This document shows positions 50,580 through 59,092 of a stretch of DNA of 64,000 bases, in pieces; position 1 is the stretch's first letter; each line of letters begins with the position of its first letter. Both the position numbers and the translations under genes were made by a program. The stretch is from Deinococcus cellulosilyticus NBRC 106333 = KACC 11606. GTDB taxonomy: Bacteria; Deinococcota; Deinococci; Deinococcales; Deinococcaceae. The DNA is taken from positions 124,001-188,000 of the forward strand of contig NZ_BJXB01000006.1 in NCBI RefSeq assembly GCF_007990775.1. The letters run 5' to 3'. A model generated the notes under the pieces. That model was not told the DNA's origin and searched no databases. It saw only the letters and a list, made by a program, of their open reading frames with translations.

Positions 50580-51186
50580 GGGCAATTCGCTGTTCGGTGC
50601 GGGCACGCAGGGCAATTTCGGGGTTCACGTCCAGGCTTCTGGCCCAGGCAATCACGGCTTCGAGGACCTGTACGACCCCCTCTTCAGATTCAGGAGCAGA
50701 CTGCAGTGCTTGCTGCACACCATCCTTTGTCCCTTTGGCTTCTTGCAGGGCTTTCATGGTCTGCCTGGACCGCTCCAGTGCACCAAGACTGCTGGGAATG
50801 CGCTCCAGGGGGTGTTTCTCTTTGCCCCCGTTTTCGGCGGTTTTGATGGTCTGCCAGTTGCGGGTGACCTCTTCCGCATTCTCCACAGTGGTGTCACCAA
50901 AGACATGAGGATGGCGGCGAATGAGTTTGTCACAGATGCCCTGTTCCACTTCTGCGTAACTGAAGGTGCCTGACTCTTCTGCGATCACAGAGTGAAAAGC
51001 GATCTGCAAGAGCACGTCTCCGAGTTCACCTTTCAGTTCCTGCAGGTCCCCTTTGGAGATGGCATCCACGGCCTCTGCCGCCTCTTCGAGCATGTAGGGG
51101 CGCAGGGATTCGTGGGTCTGCTCCTGGTCCCAGGGACAACCGTCTTTCGCCCGGAGGCGGCGCATGATGTTCATCAGGTCCAGCAT
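50557..51186 (-). CDS. mazG: MazG nucleoside triphosphate pyrophosphohydrolase
   Basis: 209 residues, one MazG domain (CPWDQEQTHESLRPYMLEEAAEAVDAI, then GELGDVLLQIAFH: E-E-x-x-E and E-x-x-D metal ligands). The C-terminal 100 residues are typical of the single-repeat form. It removes excess or modified NTPs. It lies in a chain of minus-strand genes (XRE regulator, small protein, mazG, Nudix), three bases after the small gene. Confidence 0.9.
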   Translation of the reverse strand: MLDLMNIMRRLRAKDGCPWDQEQTHESLRPYMLEEAAEAVDAISKGDLQELKGELGDVLLQIAFHSVIAEESGTFSYAEVEQGICDKLIRRHPHVFGDTTVENAEEVTRNWQTIKTAENGGKEKHPLERIPSSLGALERSRQTMKALQEAKGTKDGVQQALQSAPESEEGVVQVLEAVIAWARSLDVNPEIALRARTEQRIAHALNPAE

Positions 51187-51188
51187 GA

Positions 51189-51422
51189 CTACCTTTTGAG
51201 TCCTTTAAGGGTGTCACTGAGCACCTCTTCAAGCTGAAACTGCTTCAGGACCTTGCTGGCCTCCGGGTGGGTTTCCAGGTAAGTCAGGGCAGAGGGGTCG
51301 ATCGACTGCATGGCCCGCAGGTAGGCTTTCTGCACCTCGGGCGAGAAGGACAGGAAGGCAGCCACCCGGTCCTGGTCGCTTTCAAGGGCGGGGGAAACGG
51401 TTTTCTTGGCCTTGCGTTTCAT
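51189..51422 (-). CDS. Small hypothetical protein
   Basis: 77 residues, Lys-rich start (MKRKAKKTVSPALESDQDRVAAFL) and then helical, no membrane segment. It is packed between the XRE regulator and mazG on the same strand. Function unknown. Confidence 0.6.
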   Translation of the reverse strand: MKRKAKKTVSPALESDQDRVAAFLSFSPEVQKAYLRAMQSIDPSALTYLETHPEASKVLKQFQLEEVLSDTLKGLKR

Positions 51423-51440
51423 ATGCCCAGCATACAGGGT

Positions 51441-51890
51441 TCAGACCCCGCAGATGGTGGCGATGTACCGCCCGAAGTTGAGGGTTTCCTCCTCATCGAA
51501 GCTGCCATCTGTCTTCTTGGTGGCCCGCAGGTACTGGTACAGGGTCACCATCAGTTTCATGGTGGCGTCCAGTTTGAAGTGGGGGTCGGTCTGCCCGGAG
51601 AGTTGCAGGGCGTACTTGATGGCGAGTTCCAGGGCCGCCATGTCCACGACTTCTGCCTGGCGGTATCGGAAACCTCCTCCGGTGGCCAGCCATTCCAGGG
51701 AGCAGTTGGCTTTGCTGGCGATCTGGTTGGCTCTGGAGAGGCTGGGCTCGGCCCCATTGAGGTATTTGCGAACCAGGGCCTCACCCAGACCCACTTTGCG
51801 GGCGAAGGCGGAAACGCTCTGGTCTCCAATCAGTTCTCTGAGGCGCTGTGCGAAGGTGCTGGGGATGGGTTCAGGGGCAGTGTTTTCCAT
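51441..51890 (-). CDS. XRE/phage-repressor-type regulator
   Basis: 149 residues. Helix-turn-helix of about 20-75: SVSAFARKVGLGEALVRKYLNGAEPSLSRANQIASKANCSLEWLATG, the Cro/CI-type layout with a SLEWL end. The C-terminal half is a helical domain of unknown role. It diverges from the GlcG/aldo-keto reductase pair, the likely target or a bystander. First gene of the minus-strand chain ending in the Nudix gene. Confidence 0.82.
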   Translation of the reverse strand: MENTAPEPIPSTFAQRLRELIGDQSVSAFARKVGLGEALVRKYLNGAEPSLSRANQIASKANCSLEWLATGGGFRYRQAEVVDMAALELAIKYALQLSGQTDPHFKLDATMKLMVTLYQYLRATKKTDGSFDEEETLNFGRYIATICGV

Positions 51891-51981
51891 ACTTTAGTAC
51901 GAAATTTAGAACCAGAGTATTGACATCTGGGATCGATCCCGTAAGATGATTCTACAGGACCCCACAGTCCAGGAGGAACCC

Positions 51982-52407
51982 ATGAAACACCAGTTGAACC
52001 TGGGCGATCTTGAAGCCCAGACGGCCATCCAGGCCATTCATCAGGCATTGGTCCACAGAAACCAGTCAGCCGTCATTGCTGTCGCCGATTCACACGGCGA
52101 CCTGCTGGCCCTGCGCAGAATGGACGGTGCAGGTCTCCCCTCCATTCAGGTGGCCACCAACAAGGCTTACACCGCTGCAAGGCTTGGAGAGGTCACTGGT
52201 GACACAGGAAAAGCGTCTGTCACCCAGGGCTGGAGTTTCAGTGACTACGGCGAACTGAAATACGTGGGCTGGGATGGTGGTGTGCCCGTGTGGCATCAGG
52301 GACAGGTGGTTGGTGCTGTGGCCGTCAGCGGTCTGCGTCCCGAAGAGGACCGTGATCTTGCCGAAATCGGCATCCAGAAACACCTTGAAGTGGAGGTGCT
52401 CGCATGA
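51982..52407 (+). CDS. GlcG/HbpS family protein
   Basis: 141 residues matching GlcG/HbpS (AVIAVADSHGDLLALRRMDGAGLPSIQVATNKAYTAARLG). Members bind haem, cobalamin or organic ligands, or work with glycolate and propanediol enzymes. No signal peptide, so it is cytoplasmic. The ATG at 51982 has AGGAGG upstream. It overlaps the next gene by four bases, so the two proteins probably work together. Confidence 0.82.
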   Translation: MKHQLNLGDLEAQTAIQAIHQALVHRNQSAVIAVADSHGDLLALRRMDGAGLPSIQVATNKAYTAARLGEVTGDTGKASVTQGWSFSDYGELKYVGWDGGVPVWHQGQVVGAVAVSGLRPEEDRDLAEIGIQKHLEVEVLA

Positions 52408-53300
52408 CCCACACCGAACTGAAGCCTGGAAAGCTGAAGCTTTCAACCATTGTCGCCGGGGCATGGAGAATGGCTGACTGGAACTGGAACCCGCAAGACA
52501 GGCTGCACTGGATCGAGCAATGCATCGAGCGGGGCGTGACCAGTTTCGACCATGCCGACATTTATGGCAATTACAGTGTAGAAGGCCTGTTTGGTGAAGC
52601 CCTTGCCCTGAATCCAGAGTTGCGCAACCAGATGCAACTGGTCAGCAAATGCGGCATCAAATTGATCTCAGACCGGAGACCAGAACACCGGATCAAGTCC
52701 TACGACCACTCAAAAAAACACATCATCTGGTCGGTCGAAAATTCCCTGAGGGAACTCAGGACCGACCGCCTGGACCTGCTGCTCTTGCACCGCCCGAGTC
52801 CCCTCATGCAGGCAGATGAAGTGGCAGAAGCCTTCAGTGAACTGCAACAGCAGGGAAAAGTGCTGGCTTTCGGGGTCTCCAATTTCACCCCTCATCAGTT
52901 TGACCTGCTGAACAGTCGATTTGAACTGGTGACCAATCAGATTGAACTCTCCCCCCTGCACCTTGATCCTCTGCACGATGGCACCCTGGACCAGTTGCAA
53001 AAAGAACGGGTGGCTCCGATGGTGTGGTCCCCTCTGGCCCAGGGCCGCATTTTCACCGATTCTGGAGAACGCAGTGTCAGGGTCAGGCTGACTCTGGAAC
53101 GCCTCGCCAACGAACATGGCGTATCTGTTGCAACGCTGGTTTACGCCTGGATTCTGAAACACCCCAGCCGTCCCCTCCCCATCACCGGGTCCCAGCGCAT
53201 GCAGGTGATCAACGAAGCGGTTCAGGCCCTGAACGTGCAACTGTCGGAACAGGACTGGTTCGAGGTCTGGCAGGCCTCACAAGGGCATGAGGTTCCCTGA
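52404..53300 (+). CDS. Aldo/keto reductase
   Basis: 298 residues of the aldo-keto reductase superfamily, YdhF-like. FDHADIYGNYSVEGLFGEAL gives the Asp and Tyr of the tetrad; LVSKCGIK the Lys and LLLLHRPSPL the His. GVSNFTPHQ and WSPLAQGRIF are further landmarks. NADPH-dependent reduction of an aldehyde or ketone; substrate unknown. Coupled to the GlcG gene by an ATGA overlap. Confidence 0.88.
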   Translation: MTHTELKPGKLKLSTIVAGAWRMADWNWNPQDRLHWIEQCIERGVTSFDHADIYGNYSVEGLFGEALALNPELRNQMQLVSKCGIKLISDRRPEHRIKSYDHSKKHIIWSVENSLRELRTDRLDLLLLHRPSPLMQADEVAEAFSELQQQGKVLAFGVSNFTPHQFDLLNSRFELVTNQIELSPLHLDPLHDGTLDQLQKERVAPMVWSPLAQGRIFTDSGERSVRVRLTLERLANEHGVSVATLVYAWILKHPSRPLPITGSQRMQVINEAVQALNVQLSEQDWFEVWQASQGHEVP

Positions 53301-53358
53301 GACAGACGTCCCAGTCTGGTCCGGGTCAATCCTCACTTTGAAACCGCTGACGGGCGGG

Positions 53359-53364
53359 TAAAGT
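53359..53364 (+). promoter_or_regulatory. Leaderless-type -10 box of ackA
   Basis: TAAAGT ends seven bases before the ATG of ackA; TTGAAA about 15 bases upstream is a possible -35. GAGAGGG between the box and the ATG could also act as a ribosome site, so the leaderless reading is not certain. Confidence 0.5.
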
Positions 53365-53371
53365 GAGAGGG

Positions 53372-54553
53372 ATGCGCGATACCCTGGTCATCAACTGCGG
53401 AAGTTCTTCCATCAAATTTGCCCTGATTCATCCCCAGAGCCAGACCACAGTGGTGAGTGGCCTGGCCGAGAAGCTCAATGAAACGGGTCCTCTGCTGACC
53501 GTCAAAACAGCCAGGGGCAAGGAAACCCTGCCTCTGGCCGAGCAGGGGCACGCTGAAGCCATGCATGGAATTCTGCATGCCCTGGAGTCCCTGAACCTGT
53601 TGCAGGATGTGGCTGCCGTCGGGCACCGCATTGTGCACGGTGGTGAATACTTTCATTCGGCCACCCGGGTGAATGATGAAGTGTTAAAAGCCATTGAGGC
53701 CTGCATTCCGCTGGCTCCACTGCACAATCCGGTGAACCTGCTGGGCCTTCAGGCCGCCCTGGAAGCCTTTCCAGACCTGCCCCATGTGGTGGTCTTTGAC
53801 ACCGCCTTTCACCAGACCATGCCGGAACATGCCTACAGGTACGCCGTTCCGGCTGAACTGTACCGGGACCATGGGGTGCGGCGTTATGGTTTTCACGGCA
53901 CCAGCCACCAGTATGTGACCATGAAGGCCGCTGAAATGCTTGGAAAGCCTCTGGAAGAGACCTGCTTTGTCAGTGCCCACCTGGGGAATGGCTGCTCCAT
54001 CACTGCCGTGAAAGGGGGTCAGAGTACAGACACCAGCATGGGCCTCACCCCCCTTGAAGGCCTGGTGATGGGCACCCGTTCCGGAGATGTGGACCCGAAC
54101 CTGCACCTCTTTTTGCACCAGACGCTGGGGCTCTCCATCGAACAGATCACGGACCTCCTGAACAAGAAGAGTGGTCTGCTGGGGCTTTCTGAGCTGTCCA
54201 ACGATTGCCGGGAACTGGAGCAGGCCAGACTTGCCGGTCACACAGGGGCGTCTCTTGCACTGGAAGTGTTCTGTTACCGTCTGGCGAAGTACGTGGCGGC
54301 CATGGCGGTTCCGCTGGGCCGCCTGGACGCCCTGATTTTCACCGGAGGCATTGGGGAGAACAGCCGTTTTGTGCGTGAAAAAACCCTCTCTCATCTGGGC
54401 ATTCTGGGCCTCAGGCTCGACCCGGAGCGCAATGCAGGTCTCGTTGGTGGGCAATCTGGCCCCATCACCCTGGAGGGGGGCACCCCTGCACTGGTGGTGG
54501 GCACCAATGAAGAGCTGATGATCGCCCTGCAAACAGAAAAGGTGCTGACATGA
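53372..54553 (+). CDS. ackA: Acetate kinase
   Basis: About 393 residues. Signatures: VINCGSSSIKF at the N-terminus, VVFDTAFHQTMPEHAYRYAVP, RRYGFHGTSHQYV, SAHLGNGCSITAVKGG and FTGGIGENS. It interconverts acetate and acetyl phosphate with ATP. ATG at 53372 is preferred over a GTG nine bases before. It overlaps pta by four bases: the two catalyse consecutive steps of acetate overflow or activation. Confidence 0.95.
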   Translation: MRDTLVINCGSSSIKFALIHPQSQTTVVSGLAEKLNETGPLLTVKTARGKETLPLAEQGHAEAMHGILHALESLNLLQDVAAVGHRIVHGGEYFHSATRVNDEVLKAIEACIPLAPLHNPVNLLGLQAALEAFPDLPHVVVFDTAFHQTMPEHAYRYAVPAELYRDHGVRRYGFHGTSHQYVTMKAAEMLGKPLEETCFVSAHLGNGCSITAVKGGQSTDTSMGLTPLEGLVMGTRSGDVDPNLHLFLHQTLGLSIEQITDLLNKKSGLLGLSELSNDCRELEQARLAGHTGASLALEVFCYRLAKYVAAMAVPLGRLDALIFTGGIGENSRFVREKTLSHLGILGLRLDPERNAGLVGGQSGPITLEGGTPALVVGTNEELMIALQTEKVLT

Positions 54554-56625
54554 AAACATTCTTTATTGCTCCTGTCGGACAGCAGGTGGGACTGTCGAGC
54601 ACGGCCCTTGGGCTGGTGCGGGCCCTGCAGCGTGCCTCTCTGAAAGTGGGTTTCTGCAAACCCATCGCGCAGGACCATGCCAGTCTGGACCGCAGTGTGC
54701 ATTTTGCCAAGGAGAACTGCAAACTGCACGCCCCTGCTCCCATCAACCTGGACCGCGCCGAGATGTTCCTCGGGCAGCACCAGGAAGACGCCCTGATGGA
54801 GGAGGTGGTGAGTGTCTTCCAGCGGGCCGCCGAGGGGGCAGACGTGGTGGTGGTCGAGGGTCTGGCGATCACTGGAAAGAACCCTTATGCCCACCAGCTC
54901 AATGTGTCGATGGCCCGCAACCTCGGAGCAGACACCGTGCTGGTCGCCACACTTGCCGGGAACCCCACGTTTGAACTGGCAGACCAGCTGGAGATCACCG
55001 CCCATGACTTCGCCAGCAGCAGCAGGCAGGCCATTGCCGGTTATGTGCTGAATTTTGCTGATGCCGATCTGGACGTGATGAAGCTGGTCCATGACCTGCG
55101 CACCCACAGCGACCTGCTGGGCAGTTTGCCGATGCTGGGGATCATTCACCGCAACGCTGAACTGGCTGCCCCGAGAACCTGGGATGTGGCCCAGCACCTG
55201 CACGCCAGAATCCTGAACCAGGGTCACATGAAGATGCGCCGGGTGCGGGCGAACATGGTTTCTGCCCGTTCGGTGAACCGCATTGTGGACCTGTTCCGTC
55301 CCGGGACACTGGTGGTGGTCCCCGGAGACCGCGAGGATGTGATCATGGCGACCAGTCTGGCCAGCCTCAACGGCATCCCTCTGGCAGGCATGCTGATCAC
55401 CTGTGGCGAAATGCCCGACGAAACCATCCTCAGGCTGTGCCGCCCGGCCCTGAATTCGGATCTGCCCGTCATGCTGGTGGATTCCAACAGCTACCACACT
55501 GCAAATCTGCTGAACCAGATGGACCCACAGGTGCCCCTTGATGACCTGGAACGCATGGAGCAGGTGCTGGACTTCGTGGCGGACCGTCTGGACACCGGGC
55601 ACCTCAAGCAGAACATCCACGTGGCCCATGAGCGCAAGATGCCCCCTCCGGCTTTCCGTTATGAACTCATCCAGAAAGCACGGGTGGCCCGAAGGCGCAT
55701 TGTCCTCCCTGAAGGGGATGAACCCCGCACCGTGCGTGCAGCCATCCAGTGCCACGAGAAAGGCATTGCCGAGTGCATCCTGCTTGCCAAGCCTGAGAGT
55801 GTCCAGCGGGTGGCCGAAGCACAGGGCCTGACGCTCCCGGACTCCCTGCGCATTGTGGACCCGGTGTCCGTGCGCAGCCGTTATGTGGAACCGATGGTGG
55901 AACTCCGCAAGCACAAGGGCCTCACCGCGCCCATGGCCGAACACCAGCTTGAGGACACCGTGGTGCTGGGCACCATGATGCTGGCCCTCGGTGAGGTGGA
56001 CGGTCTGGTCAGTGGGGCCATCCACACCACCGCCAACACCATCCGTCCTGCCCTGCAACTCATCAAGACTGCCCCCAACACCCGCATTGTCAGCAGTGTC
56101 TTTTTCATGCTGATGCCCGAACAGGTGCTGGTCTACGGAGATTGCGCAGTGAACCCCAACCCCACTGCAGAAGAGCTGGCAGACATTGCCATTCAGTCGG
56201 CAGACTCTGCTGCAGCGTTCGGGATCACCCCGAGGGTTGCCATGATCAGTTACTCCACCGGAACCTCCGGAGCTGGGGACGATGTGGAGAAGGTCCGTCA
56301 GGCCACGGAACTGGCAAAAAGCAAGCGGCCAGACCTGATCATTGACGGTCCAATGCAGTATGACGCTGCGAGTGTGGCCAGTGTGGGCGCACAGAAGGCT
56401 CCAGGCAGTCCGGTGGCAGGCAAGGCCACGGTGTTCATCTTCCCTGATCTGAACACCGGGAACACCACCTACAAGGCCGTGCAGCGCAGTGCCAACGTGG
56501 TGAGTGTGGGTCCGATGCTGCAGGGTTTGCGCAAACCCGTCAACGACCTGTCCCGGGGTGCACTGGTGGATGACATCGTGTACACCATTGCCCTCACGGC
56601 CATCCAGTCCACGCAAACGCAGTAA
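54550..56625 (+). CDS. pta: Phosphate acetyltransferase
   Basis: 691 residues, the long form. The N-terminal third is a P-loop-like (dethiobiotin-synthetase-related) domain whose loop is degenerate (APVGQQVGLSSTALGL). A DRTGG domain follows (about 220-340). The C-terminal third is the catalytic PTA domain (YELIQKARVARRRIVLPEGDEPRT, then STGTSGAGDDVEKVRQAT, then GPMLQGLRKPVNDLSRGA). It moves acetyl between CoA and phosphate. Ends at a strong terminator. Confidence 0.95.
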   Translation: MKTFFIAPVGQQVGLSSTALGLVRALQRASLKVGFCKPIAQDHASLDRSVHFAKENCKLHAPAPINLDRAEMFLGQHQEDALMEEVVSVFQRAAEGADVVVVEGLAITGKNPYAHQLNVSMARNLGADTVLVATLAGNPTFELADQLEITAHDFASSSRQAIAGYVLNFADADLDVMKLVHDLRTHSDLLGSLPMLGIIHRNAELAAPRTWDVAQHLHARILNQGHMKMRRVRANMVSARSVNRIVDLFRPGTLVVVPGDREDVIMATSLASLNGIPLAGMLITCGEMPDETILRLCRPALNSDLPVMLVDSNSYHTANLLNQMDPQVPLDDLERMEQVLDFVADRLDTGHLKQNIHVAHERKMPPPAFRYELIQKARVARRRIVLPEGDEPRTVRAAIQCHEKGIAECILLAKPESVQRVAEAQGLTLPDSLRIVDPVSVRSRYVEPMVELRKHKGLTAPMAEHQLEDTVVLGTMMLALGEVDGLVSGAIHTTANTIRPALQLIKTAPNTRIVSSVFFMLMPEQVLVYGDCAVNPNPTAEELADIAIQSADSAAAFGITPRVAMISYSTGTSGAGDDVEKVRQATELAKSKRPDLIIDGPMQYDAASVASVGAQKAPGSPVAGKATVFIFPDLNTGNTTYKAVQRSANVVSVGPMLQGLRKPVNDLSRGALVDDIVYTIALTAIQSTQTQ

Positions 56626-56643
56626 CGCAAAAGTTTGCTGTCC

Positions 56644-56674
56644 ATCCCGGGTGAAAAGCCCGGGATTCTTTTTT
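56644..56674 (+). terminator. Terminator of ackA-pta
   Basis: ATCCCGGG pairs with CCCGGGAT around a seven-base loop and continues into TTCTTTTTT. Confidence 0.92.
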
Positions 56675-56695
56675 GGGACGGCTTTGAACAGAAGA

Positions 56696-56711
56696 TGTGA
56701 TCTCAATCACA
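56696..56711. promoter_or_regulatory. Consensus CRP-type box
   Basis: TGTGATCTCAATCACA matches TGTGA-N6-TCACA at every consensus base. It lies about 75 bases before the SRPBCC gene; TACACT (56742-56747) is a candidate -10. The window's Crp-like regulator keeps the Arg-Glu pair needed to read this box. Confidence 0.6.
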
Positions 56712-56785
56712 GCGTTCATGGTTTTGTAAGCGTTTTTTATTTACACTGAAGGACATAGGGCACAATTTCTGCAAGGAGAGCGACC

Positions 56786-57274
56786 ATGAACAGCTACAAA
56801 CACACCGAACGGCTGAGCACTGCCCCTGGAGACCTCTGGAAGGTCCTGACCGATGTCGCCCACTGGAGCACCTGGGACCCGGAAGTGGAGAGCGCCACCC
56901 TGGAAGGCATTTTTAGACAGGGCGCAAAAGGAACGATCAAACACAAAAACGGTGCTGTGATCAGGTTTTCTGTGCTTCTCTGTGATGTGGGCCAGAGCTA
57001 CATCATCTCCACCACCCTGGCACTGGGCGTGGAAATGCTGACCAAACGCTACTGGGAACAGGACGGCAAAGACCTGCTGCTGACCCAGGAGGTCACCCTG
57101 ATTGGCCCCATGGCTCCCATTTTCATGCGCATGCGCAAAGAAGGCCTTTCCAGAAATGTTCCTGCAGCACTGCTGAACATCAAAGGACTGCTGGAACCCC
57201 ACTTTCAACAGGGCACAAAAGAAACCATCAACCGCAATATGAGTGGTGAAAACAAGCCTGGGTCGGCGTTCTAG
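56786..57274 (+). CDS. SRPBCC (polyketide cyclase/dehydrase-like) protein
   Basis: 162 residues, START/SRPBCC helix-grip fold judged by LSTAPGDLWKVLTDVAHWSTWDPEVESATLEG at the start and a C-terminal helix. Such proteins bind hydrophobic ligands or act as small enzymes; no substrate can be given. AAGGAGA precedes the ATG. Not near the biosynthetic cluster, and likely a single gene under the CRP-type box. Confidence 0.75.
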   Translation: MNSYKHTERLSTAPGDLWKVLTDVAHWSTWDPEVESATLEGIFRQGAKGTIKHKNGAVIRFSVLLCDVGQSYIISTTLALGVEMLTKRYWEQDGKDLLLTQEVTLIGPMAPIFMRMRKEGLSRNVPAALLNIKGLLEPHFQQGTKETINRNMSGENKPGSAF

Positions 57275-57319
57275 CAAGCACATCCACTGGAAGCGTTTCT
57301 ATTCATGGTCTACTTGCTG

Positions 57320-57347
57320 AAACCTGGGCTTCTGGTCCAGGTTTTTT
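57320..57347 (+). terminator. Terminator of SRPBCC gene
   Basis: AAACCTGG pairs with CCAGGTTT and continues into a T-run (GTTTTTTG). Confidence 0.8.
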
Positions 57348-57455
57348 GTGACTCTGAAGGGGTTGTGGATGGTATGAGAGGAGAAAACCGTATTGTAGAT
57401 GCCTCCATGTCGTTTTCCTGAAATCCTGAGTCCATGCACTACTCTGACGCCTTTG

Positions 57456-57476
57456 TGCTGATGGCTGACAACTGAT
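57456..57476. repeat. Short heptamer array
   Basis: TGCTGAT, GGCTGAC, AACTGAT in period 7, same family as the other GGCNGAN arrays; no inverted partner is clear. It lies about 60 bases upstream of the SDR gene. Confidence 0.6.
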
Positions 57477-57537
57477 CCATCCAGAGCATGACCTGGCTCC
57501 CATTTCCCATGAACACTGGGATTTAAACTGGAGCCCT

Positions 57538-58242
57538 ATGAAATATCAGAATGCACTGATCACCGGCGGTTCCAAAGGCATCGGATACAGCATTGCAAAA
57601 ACCCTGCTCGAAGCAGGACTGAACGTCACCATCACCGCTCGCAAACAGGAAGAGCTTGACGCTGCAGCCCAGTCTCTGGGACAGCCCGAAAAAGTGCTGG
57701 CGGTCAAAGCAGATGCCAGAGAATACAGCCAGCTTGAAGCCGCAGTGCAGGCCCACCTTGAGAAATTCGGTGCACTGGATGTGGTGGTGGCCAACGCAGG
57801 GGTGGGTGTGTTCAAACCCGTGCAGGACCTCAGCATTGAAGACTGGCATGCGGTCATCGACACCAACCTCACCGGAGTGTTCTACACCCTCAAGGCCAGT
57901 GTGGATGCCCTCAGCAAAACCAAAGGATACCTGATCACCATTTCCAGTCTGGCAGGCAAAAACCCCTTCGCTGGAGGGGCAGCTTACAACGCCAGCAAAT
58001 TTGGCCTCAATGGCTTCACCGAAGCGGCCATGCTGGACCTCCGTGCCCTGGGCATCAAAGCCACCCAGATCATGCCGGGAAGTGTCGCCACCCACTTCAA
58101 CAACCACACCCCGAATGAACAGGACGCCTGGAAAATCCAGCCCGAAGACATCGCCCAGATTGTGCAGGACCTGCTGGAGATGAATGAAAGAACCCTGCCT
58201 TCCAGGGTGGAAGTGCGCCCAAGCCAGCCCAAAAAAGGCTGA
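57538..58242 (+). CDS. Short-chain dehydrogenase/reductase
   Basis: 234 residues, classical SDR. Cofactor loop TGGSKGIG, ANAG, and the Ser-Tyr-Lys set in SSLAGKNPFAGGAAYNASK. Oxidises or reduces an alcohol/ketone with NAD(P); substrate unknown. Single gene ending at a strong terminator. Confidence 0.9.
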   Translation: MKYQNALITGGSKGIGYSIAKTLLEAGLNVTITARKQEELDAAAQSLGQPEKVLAVKADAREYSQLEAAVQAHLEKFGALDVVVANAGVGVFKPVQDLSIEDWHAVIDTNLTGVFYTLKASVDALSKTKGYLITISSLAGKNPFAGGAAYNASKFGLNGFTEAAMLDLRALGIKATQIMPGSVATHFNNHTPNEQDAWKIQPEDIAQIVQDLLEMNERTLPSRVEVRPSQPKKG

Positions 58243-58256
58243 ATCAAGATTTTTGA

Positions 58257-58285
58257 GGGAGGAAGCATGGCTTCCTCCCTTTTTT
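58257..58285 (+). terminator. Terminator of SDR gene
   Basis: GGGAGGAAGC pairs with GCTTCCTCCC around ATG and runs into TTTTTT; the stem lies between convergent genes. Confidence 0.92.
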
Positions 58286-58294
58286 ATGGCTGTT

Positions 58295-59092
58295 TCACCT
58301 GATGGGCCAGCACACCTCAGTGCGGTACTGCTGTGCAGCCGCCACCTGAGAAGGGCCAATCAGGTACACCTCTCTGGGAGGTCCTGCTGGACCGTGGCCC
58401 AGACCCTGCATCCCTTCCAGCAGCGCCGTGTATGCCCCTGAGAGCGCATCATATGGACCGGAATGCAAGGTGTGAAGCACCAGACCGGTGGGAAACATCT
58501 GGACCTCGGGGCAGTCCTTTGATGGAGCCACAACGGGAATTCCAGCTTCCACCGTGAGGTCCTCTTCCCGGAATTCCTGATCGTGATACATCAGGAAAGG
58601 AGCACCATTCGGCCTCAGGTTCAGGTCGGCGGCCCTCCTGTAAAGGGATGCAAAGAGGGCACCCAGGTTCTGCTGGATCTGCAAAAACGTGGAGGTTTCT
58701 GTGTGGGTGATGGCGTGCCACCCTTCCTCTTCTCGCACAAAAACCTCATGCCTGGAGAGGAGCAGGTGCGGAGGCTCTTCCAGAGCAGCAATTTTCTGTT
58801 GCAACTGCACAAGCTCCTTCTCCAGTTGGTCCCGGTGCTGCTGCATGCGGCGCTGGAGTTCCAGGGGGTCTTGTATTTGTAACAGGTCCCGAATGGCCTC
58901 CAGCGAGAAATCCAGGGACCTCAACCAGCGGATTCTTTCGGCATCCTGTGCCTGAGAGAGGCTGTAGTAACGGTACCCCGATGGCTCGATGTGCGCCGGT
59001 TTCAACAGCCCGATTTCGTCGTAATGCCTGAGCAGCGAGACCGAAATGCGGGTCACCTGGGAGAAACGGCCAATGGGAACCAGGGGTCTCAT
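58295..59092 (-). CDS. MerR family regulator with GyrI-like effector domain
   Basis: 265 residues: MerR winged helix (1-75: VTRISVSLLRHYDEIGLLKPAHIEPSGYRYYS), a coiled-coil dimer helix (80-115) and a C-terminal GyrI-like small-molecule-binding domain (125-265), the BmrR/multidrug-sensing arrangement. Such regulators twist promoter DNA on ligand binding to activate efflux or detoxification genes. The start overlaps the GyrI-like gene by four bases, so sensor and stand-alone ligand-binding protein are coexpressed. Confidence 0.88.
   Translation of the reverse strand: MRPLVPIGRFSQVTRISVSLLRHYDEIGLLKPAHIEPSGYRYYSLSQAQDAERIRWLRSLDFSLEAIRDLLQIQDPLELQRRMQQHRDQLEKELVQLQQKIAALEEPPHLLLSRHEVFVREEEGWHAITHTETSTFLQIQQNLGALFASLYRRAADLNLRPNGAPFLMYHDQEFREEDLTVEAGIPVVAPSKDCPEVQMFPTGLVLHTLHSGPYDALSGAYTALLEGMQGLGHGPAGPPREVYLIGPSQVAAAQQYRTEVCWPIR

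Noticed and set aside
54391..56706. 771-codon open frame on the minus strand
   Set aside because: It lies fully opposite ackA-pta, has no recognisable domain and no ribosome site. Long antisense frames are common with the G/C-rich third positions of this genome.
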